Origin: Hyphococcus sp.
Lineage (GTDB): Bacteria > Pseudomonadota > Alphaproteobacteria > Caulobacterales > Parvularculaceae
Assembly (NCBI GenBank): GCA_028284345.1
Contig: JANQRY010000006.1
Coordinates: 434,001 to 498,000, forward strand
Direction of reading: 5' to 3'
Length of the DNA: 64,000 bases
Shown: piece by piece, positions 46,673 through 56,352 of the stretch
Layout: each line of letters begins with the position of its first letter
Position numbering within the stretch: position 1 is the first letter of the stretch
Notes under the pieces: model-generated
Database searches by the model: none
What the model was told of the DNA's origin: nothing
What the model saw: the letters and a program-made list of their open reading frames with translations, nothing else
Translations under genes and position numbers: made by a program

Positions 46673-48814
46673 ATGTCTAGGATTTCATTGAACCTAGGTG
46701 CGAGCGTGCTCGCGCTGGCGGCATCGGGAATGGCGGCGACTGCGGCGCACGCACAGGACGAGCAAGAAGCAAGAGCAAGTCGCGGTTTCGAGACCATTGT
46801 CGTCACCGCCGAAAAAACGGAGCAGTCACTGCAAAAAACCGCCGCCGCCATCACGGTGCTCTCTGGCGACACGTTGGTCAAAGCCGGCGTGACCGATCTT
46901 CGCGATACGCAAATGCTCGTGCCGGCCGCGCGTTTTCAGAAGGAGGGCAGCACGACACAGGTGTTCGTGCGCGGCGTCGGCTCCAACCTCGACTATGGCA
47001 ATATCGAACCGACGGTCGGTTTCAACTTCAACGGCGTTTATATCCCGCGTGAGGGAACGAGCACGGCCTTCTTTGACATCGCAAGCATGGAAGTGCTGCC
47101 TGGACCGCAAGGCACGCTCTACGGGCGAAGCACCATGGGCGGCATCGTCACCGTAAACTATGTGCGGCCGGACTTTAACAACAATGGAAACCTGGTCCTT
47201 GAAGCCGGTAATTTCAGCACGTTCCGCGGAACGCTCGGACAGAACTTCGCCGTAAACGACAAATTGGCCTTTCGCATCGCAGGCAACTATTTTTATCACG
47301 ACGGCTACAACGAAAGCGGCGCCGACTCGGCCGACGACTACGCCGTCCGTCTGTCGGCCCTCTATAAGCCGACCGATAACTTCGAAGCCTATCTTTGGGG
47401 CGGTTTTGCGGAAAAGAACGGCAAGCACCCGAACCTCGTCAATCACGGCTTTGATCCGGTAACGATGGCGTTCGATCGGGACGCCTTCCTTACAGAAAAT
47501 CCTTGGAATGATCTTCGCACCGGTCCGCTTGAAATATATACGCTTATCGGTCAGCCGACGGCCAACGACCAGGTCTATGAAAACTTTACCTTCGGCGCGC
47601 AGTTTGACTGGGATCTCGGATTTTCAACGCTCACCTACATTCCCGGCTACATCCATCTCGATTCGTCTTCCAGCTATTGGCTCGGCGCCGTCCCCGCATC
47701 GATTTCGCAGAATTACCGCATGCACAGCCACGAATTGCGGCTGGCCGGCTCAAGCGGCCGCTTCGAATGGCTGGGCGGCGTCTACTACTACGACCAGCGT
47801 AACTTCGGCGATTTTTTCGTGTTCTTCACGCTGCTGAACGTCGACATCCGGGAAAACCTGCTGGACGGCTTCGGCGTTTTCGGACAGGCCACTTACAACG
47901 TCACCGACAACCTTCGCATCACAGCCGGCGCGCGCTACAGCTCCGACAATCGCTATGCGGAAGGTTTCGGGCCGCAGGTGCTCGCGATTCCCTTCGCGCC
48001 CGAGCGCGACCCGGCCAGCGCCTATGTCTTTGAAAACGACTATTCCGATATTGACTGGAAAGCCGCACTCGAATGGGACATCGCGCCTGAGATCATGGGG
48101 TATGTCAGTGCACAAACTTCCTATGCGCCGGGCACGTACAATTCCATTCCGAACTCGCCGACCTTCGACAATGCGGTGAGGGAGGCTGATCTCACGGCGT
48201 TTGCGGGGGGCTTCAAAGCCCGTTTCCTCGACGGCACCCTGCAAATCAACCCGGAGTTCTACTACTACATCTACAAAGACCTGATCATTCAGGCTTTTGA
48301 TCAGAGCATTATTTTCAACCCTGTGTTCAACGCGCAGGAAGTTCGAAATTACGGCGTGCAAATCGACGCCCTTTGGCAGGTAACGCCGAATGATCTGTTT
48401 AATTTCAGCCTTGGTTACACCCACGCTCGAAATCACGAGTTTGTCACGCCGGCTGGCGACGACTTTACCGGGCTGCAGCCGCCATATGCGCCGGACTGGA
48501 CGATCATCGCCGGTTATTCCCGCGACTTTGTCCTGCCCAACGGCGTCATAAACTTCAGCGCCAACGGCCGTTATGAAAGCTCTTGGTGGGCCGATTACGT
48601 CCACAACCCGGGAACGCAGCAACCGCCAAGCGCGAAGGGCGACGCGTCGGTGACTTATCAATCAGGACGCGGATGGGATGTCGGATTGTGGGTACGAAAC
48701 TTCACCAATACCGTCAGCATCGCGGCGACCGCCGCCGCCGGCTTCCCCGGCCCTGCAACGGCGTATCTTGAAAATCCGCGCACCTACGGCGTTCGCATAA
48801 GCCTGTCTTATTAG
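46673..48814 (+). CDS. TonB-dependent outer-membrane receptor 2
   Basis: 713-residue receptor. Signal peptide MSRISLNLGASVLALAASGM ending in AHAQ, TonB-box-like TIVVTAEKTEQS, plug domain with VFVRGVGSNLDYGN and LPGPQGTLYGRSTMGG (near residue 150), and a C-terminal barrel ending YGVRISLSY. ATG at 46673 is preceded by GGGAGGGAAAAACC. It is only distantly like receptor 1. Two classes of operator box lie upstream, suggesting control by both regulons. Import of the aromatic substrate through the outer membrane is the likely role. A small cysteine-rich secreted protein and an EthD protein follow. Confidence 0.92.
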   Translation: MSRISLNLGASVLALAASGMAATAAHAQDEQEARASRGFETIVVTAEKTEQSLQKTAAAITVLSGDTLVKAGVTDLRDTQMLVPAARFQKEGSTTQVFVRGVGSNLDYGNIEPTVGFNFNGVYIPREGTSTAFFDIASMEVLPGPQGTLYGRSTMGGIVTVNYVRPDFNNNGNLVLEAGNFSTFRGTLGQNFAVNDKLAFRIAGNYFYHDGYNESGADSADDYAVRLSALYKPTDNFEAYLWGGFAEKNGKHPNLVNHGFDPVTMAFDRDAFLTENPWNDLRTGPLEIYTLIGQPTANDQVYENFTFGAQFDWDLGFSTLTYIPGYIHLDSSSSYWLGAVPASISQNYRMHSHELRLAGSSGRFEWLGGVYYYDQRNFGDFFVFFTLLNVDIRENLLDGFGVFGQATYNVTDNLRITAGARYSSDNRYAEGFGPQVLAIPFAPERDPASAYVFENDYSDIDWKAALEWDIAPEIMGYVSAQTSYAPGTYNSIPNSPTFDNAVREADLTAFAGGFKARFLDGTLQINPEFYYYIYKDLIIQAFDQSIIFNPVFNAQEVRNYGVQIDALWQVTPNDLFNFSLGYTHARNHEFVTPAGDDFTGLQPPYAPDWTIIAGYSRDFVLPNGVINFSANGRYESSWWADYVHNPGTQQPPSAKGDASVTYQSGRGWDVGLWVRNFTNTVSIAATAAAGFPGPATAYLENPRTYGVRISLSY

Positions 48815-48880
48815 CGGGCGCGGGTTCTTCTATCAGTAAAAGATCAAATCGCGTTTTCTTTAATCGATGGAGATCATGCT

Positions 48881-49162
48881 ATGGCGATACGAGTTTTTGG
48901 GCTTCCCGTGCTAGTTGCGTCGCTGACCTTGGCGACGGCCAGCGCAAATGAAGATGAAGCAATGGCGTTCTGCACAAGCTTTGCGGAAAACAACGGCGTT
49001 TCCGACGAGCCTTGCGACTGCATCGTTGGAGAGGTGACGGGCGACGCGGCGCTGCTGGAAGAATGGTACACGCTGACGACCATGGACGAGTACACGACTC
49101 TGGCGTCCGATGAATTACGCGCAAAAGTCGACCCGTGCGTGCCGTCTGACGTAATCGAGTAG
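48881..49162 (+). CDS. Small secreted protein with four cysteines
   Basis: 93-residue protein. A signal peptide (MAIRVFGLPVLVASLTLATA, cleavage after SAN) precedes a mature acidic part with four cysteines in FCTSF, PCDCIVG and DPCVPSD, enough for two disulfides in the periplasm. I recognise no family; length and cysteines recall small periplasmic helix-rich proteins. It begins 66 bases after the TonB receptor stop and ends at a good terminator, so it is the last gene of that transcript. Function unknown; a role beside the receptor is suggested by position only. Confidence 0.7.
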   Translation: MAIRVFGLPVLVASLTLATASANEDEAMAFCTSFAENNGVSDEPCDCIVGEVTGDAALLEEWYTLTTMDEYTTLASDELRAKVDPCVPSDVIE

Positions 49163-49186
49163 CGCAATGTCTCCCTTTTGACTATC

Positions 49187-49218
49187 GGTGGCGTCGTTTT
49201 TCGGCGCCGCCTTTTTTT
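49187..49218 (+). terminator. Intrinsic terminator
   Basis: GGTGGCG ... CGCCGCC stem (one G-U pair) followed directly by seven Ts at 49212-49218, right after the small secreted protein. A strong rho-independent form. Confidence 0.78.
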
Positions 49219-49333
49219 GCGTTTCTGCTGAGAGACTATGCGAATGTCGATTCGAAAGTTATTTTCAAAACGAGGCGACAGAAACGACGCGCCATCGAAT
49301 CGCGAGGCTGCCGAGACAGGGAGGCGAGGCCCC

Positions 49334-50200
49334 ATGCATCTGACCTTGATCTTTTCCTTGCGACGCCGCCGCGGCGTCCCGCTTGATCTGTTCTACGCCT
49401 ATTGGATCAATGCCCACGCCGCCCAAATCGCCGCGCGCTTGCCGGGAATTCACGACTTGTGGCTGCACGAGATCAGTTATGAAGACGGTCTTCTCTGGCC
49501 GCGCGTTGCCGACGTTGAATTCGAACTCGACGAGGCTGACCGGTTTGAGGGCGTGCCGGAACCTGCTTTCGCCAACGAAAGCGACGTCAACGCGTTCCTG
49601 GCCAATATGGGCCCGTTGATGGAAGATGAAGCGAATATTTTCGATGAAACCGTTGCTTATGCATCCATAGGACAAAACTCCCGCACGCTTGTTGATCATG
49701 CGCCGCCGACGCTTTGTCAGAAAGGAGGCCGCCGCTTCATGCTGTTCATGCGTCCTCGCAGCGGCGTGTCGAAACAGGACTTTAATGCCTATGTCTCAAA
49801 TTCGTTTGCGGCGACGTTGGCGCAGGCAAGCGGCGTTGAGAAAGTGCGCATCCACCTATTTGAACCCAGTCCCGGCGACGATTCCCCGATGGCGAAGGCA
49901 AGCGCCGTTTCACGCGCCGCGCCGGCCGTTCGCGATTACGGCGCCATGTGCGAAGTGGCGTTTGCAGATGGGATGACCTTCGGCGCTTTTGCGCGCTCCG
50001 ATACGTGGCTTAACATGCAAGACGGCTATCGCAGACATCTCAGCGCCTGCCACGCCTTTGGCGTCAATGTCACCCATCGGCTGAAACAGGCCGGCGACAT
50101 GACGTTCGCAGGTTTGCGAACGCCGCTTATTGCCGACATCATCGATCGCGTCGCAGCGGCGAGCCAGCTCGACCCTGACGTCGATGCATTGCAGAGGTGA
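49334..50200 (+). CDS. Tandem EthD-like (dimeric alpha-beta barrel) protein
   Basis: 288-residue protein with two EthD-like ferredoxin-fold halves: MHLTLIFSLRRRRGVPLDLF with FYAYWINAHAAQIAARLPG, and after residue 130 RFMLFMRPRSGVSKQDFNAY. EthD is needed for ethyl tert-butyl ether breakdown by a P450 system, and the fold is common in aromatic-polyketide and monooxygenase clusters. I start at the ATG at 49334; an ATG at 49238 adds 32 Arg/Ser-rich residues. Its own terminator-separated position after TonB receptor 2 suggests membership of the catabolic block. Substrate unknown. Confidence 0.75.
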   Translation: MHLTLIFSLRRRRGVPLDLFYAYWINAHAAQIAARLPGIHDLWLHEISYEDGLLWPRVADVEFELDEADRFEGVPEPAFANESDVNAFLANMGPLMEDEANIFDETVAYASIGQNSRTLVDHAPPTLCQKGGRRFMLFMRPRSGVSKQDFNAYVSNSFAATLAQASGVEKVRIHLFEPSPGDDSPMAKASAVSRAAPAVRDYGAMCEVAFADGMTFGAFARSDTWLNMQDGYRRHLSACHAFGVNVTHRLKQAGDMTFAGLRTPLIADIIDRVAAASQLDPDVDALQR

Positions 50201-50258
50201 GCCAGCAGCGAGTCGCAGACTTTCGCCGTTACTGAAACTTGCGCTGCGCGCGCCTCGC

Positions 50259-53200
50259 CTATCTCTTCGGCGCGTTGGCGAGTTCCGCCGCCACTTTCTG
50301 TCCTTCCGCAGCGCGCGGTTTTGACAGGCCCGCCAGCAACAGGAACGCGACCGGCGCAAGCAGAAGCGTGAAAAAAGTCGCAAACCCCAGCCCGCCGAAA
50401 ATCACCCAGCCAAGCGACGCGCGCGATTCTGCGCCGGCGCCGCTCCCGAGGATCAACGGCGTGCTGGCGAGCAATGTCGAAAGAGCGGTCATCAGGACGG
50501 GGCGCAGCCGAGTCATGGCGGCGTGTTCGATGGCCTCGCGCACGCTCTCGCCGCGATCGCGCTGCTGGTTGGCGAACTCAACGATCAAAATGCCGTTCTT
50601 CGCCATAATGCCGATCAACAAAACAAGTCCGATCTGACTGTAGTAGTTGATCGAACCGCCGGTGAGATAAATGGCGTAGATCGCCGCAGCGATACCGAAC
50701 GGCACGGTCGCCATAATGATGAAGGCGCTGACAAAACTCTCAAATTGCGCAGCGAGAACGAGAAACACGATCACGGCGGCGAACCCAAAGACCAGAAGGG
50801 TTGCTTGATTGGTGTCCTGAAGGATCTTTGCTTCGCCGAGAAGCGTAATCGACAAAGACCCTTCCAACACCTCGAACGCCGCCGCACGCATTTCAACAAC
50901 CGCGTCGCCGAGCGCCACGCCTTCCGCAAGGCCAGCCGACACGGGCACCGCGCGGCGCCGCTGCTCGCGCGCCAGGGTCGATGCAACGGCGATTTCCCGA
51001 ACGCTGGCCACGGATGAGAGCGGCACGAAATCGCCGTTGGACGCTCGTAAATAGATGTTCTCAAGATCGGTAGGGTCATTGACCGGTTCCCCGGCGCCGG
51101 ACACCAGCACTTCAATAACATCGTCGCCGACAAAAACCTCCGCGGCGCGGAACTCATCGGCCATCACCTGGATCGTGCGCGTAATCGAGGCGATCGGCGC
51201 GCCGAGGGCGGCCGCTGCCTCGCGGTCGATATCAATGGTTATCTGCGGCTGCGAGGTTTGAAAGTCCGTGCGCACCGTCGTGAAGGCGCTGCTTTCTTCA
51301 AGCCTTCTCGCCAGCGCGTCCGCCGCTTCCGCCGCCTCAATGTAATCGTCGCCGACAACAGCGAAGCGCAGGCCCTGGCCGGCCCCGCGAATGCCGAGCG
51401 AGTTGCCGCTGCGGGGAATGGCAGCGATCCCCGGAATATCGGCGATGCGCTGACGCATTTCGCGTGAGAAGTCCTGCTGCGTTTCCTCGCGTTCCGACCA
51501 ATCGGGCAGCCGCAGAAAAACAAACGCCATCTGTCCGCCGCGCACGCCCGTGATGGAATTTGTCGCCGAAGCGCGGCCTTGCTCAACAAGCGGCTGCAGC
51601 CGGCTTTCGATCTCGAGCACTTTGCGGTCGAGGAACTCAAAACTCGATCCATCCTGCGGAATCACAACCATGAATACGCGGCCGCGATCTTCGTCGGGGA
51701 CCAGTTCCTTTGGCGTCGCCTGGTAAATGAAATAGGCGCCGATCCCGAACACCAACGACGCCAGCGCGGTCAAGACGGGGCGGTCAAGGACAAAACGCAA
51801 CACCGTTCGATAGCCGCTGGAAAGCGGTCCGGCCGGTTTCCGCTTATGCGACGGCGCGGACGGATTATCGTCCATTTCCGGGCGATGCTCGCGCCCGAGC
51901 CGGACGGTCATCACCGGGCATAAGGTGAGCGCGACGAAGGACGACACGATCACGGCGAAGGCCATGACAAAGCCGAACTCCGTAAAGAGGCGCCCCGCCT
52001 GCCCCGGCAAAAACGAGATCGGCACAAACACCGACGCCAGGGTCGCCGTGGTCGCCAATACGGCGAATACAATCTCGCGCGCGCCGATCACCGCCGCCGC
52101 GCGCTTGCCCGCGCCTTTGCCGCGCCAGCGCTGGATGTTTTCGGTGACCACAATGGCGTCGTCGACGACAAGGCCGGTCGCCATGACAAGCGCCAGAAGC
52201 GTGATCAGGTTGATGGAAAAGCCCGCCAGCCACAACGCCGCAAGCGTTCCAAACAGCGACACCGGGATCGTCACCGCAGGGATCAGGGTTGCGCGCCAGG
52301 AGCGCAAGAACAGAAAAATCACGATAACGACAATCGCCGTCGCCATCAGCAGGCTGCGGGCAACCTCGTTGATCGCCGCGTTGATAAAAATCGACTCATC
52401 GACGACCACGTCGATGAAGACGCCCTCGGGCAGCGTGTCATTGAGTTCGTCGACGGCGGCGCGCACGTCGCGCGAGACCGCGACCGTATTCGATTGCGCC
52501 TGACGGACGATTGCGATGCCGATGCCCGGATTGCCGTTGACGCGGGCCGTCCTTGTTTCGTCTTCAAAGCCCCATTCGACAATGGCCACGTCGGAAAGGC
52601 GCGTTTGATCGTCAAGACGCAAGGCGGCGATGTCTTCCGGCGTCTCCGCCTGCGCCTCCGCGCGAATGAGCAACTGCTGATTGGCGTTGCGAAGCCGTCC
52701 GCTCGGCGTGTTCTGAACGGCGCCGGAAATCAGCGTCGCCACCTCGTCGACCGAAAATCCGCGGGCGGCGAGCGCCGCCGGAACAATGCGCACGCGGATA
52801 ACCCGGTTGCGAACGCCGTAGTCATCCGCCTGGGCGACGCCCTCAACCGCCTGAAGACGCGGCAGGAGAACGTCGTCGACAAGACGGGCGAGCGCCCCGG
52901 GCTCGAGCCCTTCCGTCGCAACCGACAGGCGCATGATCGGCGATGCGTCCGCGTCGGCCTTCCTCACGATCGGCTCTTCGATGTCTTCGGGAAGGTCGCG
53001 GCCGATCCCCGAAACCGCGTTCTTTATGTCTGTCGCCGCTATATCGATATCCACGGTTGACGAGAATTCCGCGGTCACGTTGCTGCGGCCATAGCTTGAC
53101 GAAGACGAGATGGATCGAACGCCGTCAACCTGCGCCACGGCGCTTTCGATGATCGCGGTGAGTTCAGCGTCAATCGCTTCCGGTGTTGCGCCGGGATAAT

Positions 53201-53384
53201 TCGTGGAGATCGAAACCACCGGCTGATCCACTTCCGGCAGCTCGCGAACCTCAACGCCGGTCAGCGCCCCAAGCCCCGCGAGAAAAATCAGAAGGCTAAG
53301 AACGATGGCGAGGATGGGCCGCTGAATGAACGCGCCGATAAAACCGCCGGTACCGTCGACGCGCATTGGATCTGCGTTGGCCAT
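50259..53384 (-). CDS. RND efflux permease (HAE1/AcrB-like)
   Basis: 1041-residue inner-membrane RND transporter. TM1 is RPILAIVLSLLIFLAGLGAL; the proton-relay motif ATGLVVDDAIVVTENIQRWR is in TM4; FVFVPISF-like and QIGLVLLIGIMAKNGILIVE mark the repeat in the second half; and the periplasmic porter domains carry LRVVIP-like segments. It exports drugs or hydrophobic solutes together with the adaptor at 53390 (5-base gap) and an outer-membrane factor not present in this window. The location at the right border of the catabolic block suggests solvent or intermediate efflux, but such pumps are also ordinary chromosomal genes. Confidence 0.93.
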   Translation of the reverse strand: MANADPMRVDGTGGFIGAFIQRPILAIVLSLLIFLAGLGALTGVEVRELPEVDQPVVSISTNYPGATPEAIDAELTAIIESAVAQVDGVRSISSSSSYGRSNVTAEFSSTVDIDIAATDIKNAVSGIGRDLPEDIEEPIVRKADADASPIMRLSVATEGLEPGALARLVDDVLLPRLQAVEGVAQADDYGVRNRVIRVRIVPAALAARGFSVDEVATLISGAVQNTPSGRLRNANQQLLIRAEAQAETPEDIAALRLDDQTRLSDVAIVEWGFEDETRTARVNGNPGIGIAIVRQAQSNTVAVSRDVRAAVDELNDTLPEGVFIDVVVDESIFINAAINEVARSLLMATAIVVIVIFLFLRSWRATLIPAVTIPVSLFGTLAALWLAGFSINLITLLALVMATGLVVDDAIVVTENIQRWRGKGAGKRAAAVIGAREIVFAVLATTATLASVFVPISFLPGQAGRLFTEFGFVMAFAVIVSSFVALTLCPVMTVRLGREHRPEMDDNPSAPSHKRKPAGPLSSGYRTVLRFVLDRPVLTALASLVFGIGAYFIYQATPKELVPDEDRGRVFMVVIPQDGSSFEFLDRKVLEIESRLQPLVEQGRASATNSITGVRGGQMAFVFLRLPDWSEREETQQDFSREMRQRIADIPGIAAIPRSGNSLGIRGAGQGLRFAVVGDDYIEAAEAADALARRLEESSAFTTVRTDFQTSQPQITIDIDREAAAALGAPIASITRTIQVMADEFRAAEVFVGDDVIEVLVSGAGEPVNDPTDLENIYLRASNGDFVPLSSVASVREIAVASTLAREQRRRAVPVSAGLAEGVALGDAVVEMRAAAFEVLEGSLSITLLGEAKILQDTNQATLLVFGFAAVIVFLVLAAQFESFVSAFIIMATVPFGIAAAIYAIYLTGGSINYYSQIGLVLLIGIMAKNGILIVEFANQQRDRGESVREAIEHAAMTRLRPVLMTALSTLLASTPLILGSGAGAESRASLGWVIFGGLGFATFFTLLLAPVAFLLLAGLSKPRAAEGQKVAAELANAPKR

Positions 53385-53389
53385 ATCGA

Positions 53390-54508
53390 CTACTGCATGC
53401 CTGAGGAGACGCTGGCGCCCGCTCCCCCGCCGATATCCGCAACCGACGGCAGGCGCGCGCCGCGGCGAACCCGATCAGCGCCCTCGCTGACGATTTCATC
53501 GCCCGCCGCAACATCGCCTTCCACCAGAACGACTTCATCCCTACGCTGAAGAATAATCACTGACGCGCGTTCGGCGGCGCCGTCGCCATTGCGGCGCCAG
53601 ACAAACGCGCCGGCGCGATCCCATTGGATCGCCAATCCGGGAAGCGCCACCGCCGGCTCGCCGGCGGCCGTCGCTTTAACGACAAAGACCGCGCCGGGAA
53701 TAAGCCGCCCATTTGCGTTTTCAAATTGCGCCTCGGCGCGCAGCGAACGGGAGGCTGAATCAACGCGGCTGTCGATGGCGGTTATCTCGCCCGCATAAGA
53801 CTGCCCCGCGGCGGAGGTCAGCGCCGCCCCGACCGGTTGGCCTATATTGATAAGACTTGCCGATTCCTGGGGCACGGAAAATTCGATAATGACCGTGGAG
53901 GTATCGTCGAGCGTCGTTACCGTATCGCCGACCCGCAAATAATCTCCGGCCTCGATATCCGTGAGCCCGACAATGCCGTCGAACGGCGCGACGATGCGGC
54001 GCTGCGCAACGGCGACTTCCGCCGCGCGCAGGGCGGCCTGCGCCGCGATATAGGCGTTCTCCGCCTGCTCGGCCTCCAATTCCGACGCCGCTTCATCATC
54101 TTCTAAATTTCTGTAGCGGTCGGCGTTTTGCCTGGCGATGGGATAGTCAGCGCGAGCGCGCGACAGCGCCACCTGCTGCTCGTCGTCATTGATGCGGACC
54201 AGCAAATCGCCTTCGCTCACGCGCGCCCCCGGCGCAATGTTGACCTCTTCGACAAGACCGGCGACCTCAGAGGTAATCGCGACGCTTCTCAGCGCCCTCG
54301 CCTCTCCGATGACTTCGACGATGCGTTCAACGGATGCGGCCTCCGCGACGGCCATGCTGACGACGGGCACGTAACCGCGGCGCGCCTCGCCGCCGCCCGG
54401 CCGCCCGCCTTCGCGCCCCGCCGGTTCGCGGATTGCGAAACCGGCGATCACGACCCCGAGAACAAGCCCGACGGCGAGGCCAACCAATAGCGGCAGGGGC
54501 GTTTTCAT
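53390..54508 (-). CDS. RND efflux periplasmic adaptor (MFP)
   Basis: 372-residue membrane-fusion protein. N-terminal signal/anchor KTPLPLLVGLAVGLVLGVVI, lipoyl half-motifs in ALRSVAITSEVAGLVEEVNI and GIVGLTDIEAGDYLRVGD flanking a coiled-coil (ARADYPIARQNADRYRNLED to about residue 155), and a beta-barrel domain. Cotranscribed with the RND permease 5 bases downstream. It links the permease to an outer-membrane channel. No regulator is adjacent. Confidence 0.92.
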   Translation of the reverse strand: MKTPLPLLVGLAVGLVLGVVIAGFAIREPAGREGGRPGGGEARRGYVPVVSMAVAEAASVERIVEVIGEARALRSVAITSEVAGLVEEVNIAPGARVSEGDLLVRINDDEQQVALSRARADYPIARQNADRYRNLEDDEAASELEAEQAENAYIAAQAALRAAEVAVAQRRIVAPFDGIVGLTDIEAGDYLRVGDTVTTLDDTSTVIIEFSVPQESASLINIGQPVGAALTSAAGQSYAGEITAIDSRVDSASRSLRAEAQFENANGRLIPGAVFVVKATAAGEPAVALPGLAIQWDRAGAFVWRRNGDGAAERASVIILQRRDEVVLVEGDVAAGDEIVSEGADRVRRGARLPSVADIGGGAGASVSSGMQ

Positions 54509-54704
54509 AAACGTATCGCCAGTCCAGTCCGATACTCTTTTCAGATCCGGACATACTACTACAACGCTTTCGCAAACGGTTTGTGTAGTTTCGATACGAT
54601 AGGCCGGCGAGAAATGATCATACCGGTCCGCGAAATCAGGCCGATTAAGTCATAACCTTCTGTTTTTAAAAGTTTTCCAGCGGCAAACGGCGCGCATGGC
54701 CAAC

Positions 54705-56090
54705 TTACTTTTCGCCCAGCAATTCCAGCGCGCCGGCAGTCAGTGCATGAACGCCGGTTTTCAATGTCGGCTCCGGGATCGGCGCGAAGAACGGCGAGTG
54801 GTTCGCCGGCGGCGGGGGCGCCTTGCCTTCGCGGGCGGCTTTCATCGCCGCGGGGTCGCTGCCGCCGGTCCAGAAAATCAGCGTCGGGATGTCATCATCG
54901 GTGCGCCCGTAGCGGCTGAAGTCTTCGCCGCCCATCGACGGCGGGCGCGTATAAACGCGCGCTTCGCCAATCTCCGCGGCGACGGCGCCCATCACCCGTT
55001 CCGTCATTGCCGGATCGTTATAGGTCGACGGCGTATAGGTTTTCTCGACAATGACGTCCGGCATCATATCGTCGGGCAAGCCGGCGGAGCGCGCCTGCGC
55101 CTCGGCGATGCGCTTGATGCCGGCGAGCAGTTTCTCGCGCACCTCGTCTTCATAGGACCGCACAGTGATCTGCAGATGCGCCTGGTCGGGAATGATGTTG
55201 TGTTTGTACCCGGCCTGAAACGCGCCCACCGTGACGACGCCCGATTGCAACGGATCAAGCTCCCGCGACACCAGCGTCTGCAGCGCGCTAACGATTTGCG
55301 CGCCGATGACGATCGGATCCTTGCTGAATTGCGGCGCGGACCCGTGGGCGCCGATCCCTTTCACATAGATGTCGACGCTGTCCACATTGGCGAGGGCGTA
55401 GCCGGCGGTGTAGGTGACATCGCCGGCGGAATCCCACCCTGACGTATGCGTTGCGAGGACGTAATCGGGCTTGGGGAATTTCCGGTAGAGACCTTCATCA
55501 AGCATCGCCATGGCGCCGAGGCCTATTTCCTCCGCAGGCTGACCGATAAGCACAAGCGTGCCCGACCACTGGTCCTTCATCGCCGCGAGCCGCCGGGCTG
55601 TCCCGATCAGGATCGCCATATGGCTGTCATGAGCACAGGCGTGCATGACCGGCGCTTCCTGCCCCCGATAATCGACGGCGGTTACCGTTGACGCATAAGG
55701 AAGCCCGGTCTTCTCCTTCAGCGGCAACGCGTCCATGTCCGCGCGCAGCATGACCGTCGGCCCTTCGCCGTTTTCCATGACCGCGACGAGGCCGTAGCCG
55801 CCGACGCCGTCGACCGCCTCGCCGGTTGCAATCTTTGCTATCTTTCTAACCCAGTTCTCGCCGAGTCCCGTCGTCACCTTGAAGCCCAACGGCTCCAGTT
55901 CCGCCTGCATCCGCGCGGCGCTTTTGCTTTCCTTGAAGGACAGCTCCGGATTGGCGTGAAAATGTTTGTAGAGGTCAAAGATATAGTCGTAGTCGGCGTC
56001 GACGGCGGATTTAAGATCGGCGGCGGCCGCATGAACCCCGACGGCCCAGAAAGCGGCGGCGGCAAGGCTTCCAAGCAAGGGCGTTTTCAT
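54705..56090 (-). CDS. Secreted M20-family metallo-amidohydrolase
   Basis: 461-residue dinuclear-zinc hydrolase (hippurate-hydrolase/peptidase M20 type) with signal peptide MKTPLLGSLAAAAFWAVGV (cleavage near AAA). Metal-binding motifs: HACAHDSHMAILIG (near residue 140), GQPAEEIGLGAMAML, GIGAHGSAPQFSKDP and the C-terminal TRPPSMGGEDFSRYG. It hydrolyses N-acyl amino acids or peptides, presumably in the periplasm. I start at the ATG at 56090; the frame continues six codons upstream. Monocistronic, unrelated to the catabolic block by any visible box. Confidence 0.9.
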   Translation of the reverse strand: MKTPLLGSLAAAAFWAVGVHAAAADLKSAVDADYDYIFDLYKHFHANPELSFKESKSAARMQAELEPLGFKVTTGLGENWVRKIAKIATGEAVDGVGGYGLVAVMENGEGPTVMLRADMDALPLKEKTGLPYASTVTAVDYRGQEAPVMHACAHDSHMAILIGTARRLAAMKDQWSGTLVLIGQPAEEIGLGAMAMLDEGLYRKFPKPDYVLATHTSGWDSAGDVTYTAGYALANVDSVDIYVKGIGAHGSAPQFSKDPIVIGAQIVSALQTLVSRELDPLQSGVVTVGAFQAGYKHNIIPDQAHLQITVRSYEDEVREKLLAGIKRIAEAQARSAGLPDDMMPDVIVEKTYTPSTYNDPAMTERVMGAVAAEIGEARVYTRPPSMGGEDFSRYGRTDDDIPTLIFWTGGSDPAAMKAAREGKAPPPPANHSPFFAPIPEPTLKTGVHALTAGALELLGEK

Positions 56091-56352
56091 GACGTTTTTC
56101 TCCCTCATTGATGCGCGTCGGCGACTCGCAGCCCGGATATGAAAAGTCCGCGGGAATATCCTGCGCCGGCGCCGTTGATCAGCGCTGCGCCGCGAATCGC
56201 GAGACAGTATTTCCTGTTTAGAGCCTACAAGGCGTTCCGGGGATCCGCCAGTCTGAGGCGCTGCGACGCCCGTCTTTACCGTCCGTTAATCACACGGGCC
56301 GAATACGGCGATGGCTGGACTGTCTTCAGGCCATCCCCCGGAGGAGAGACCG

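Noticed and set aside
47750-48661. 303-codon minus-strand ORF
   Set aside because: Antisense to TonB receptor 2, which is intact from signal peptide to C-terminal strand.
3900-50250. Mobile island with integrase, IS or flanking repeats
   Set aside because: The gene content looks accessory, but I found no transposase, integrase, tRNA target or direct repeats at the borders, so transfer is not claimed.
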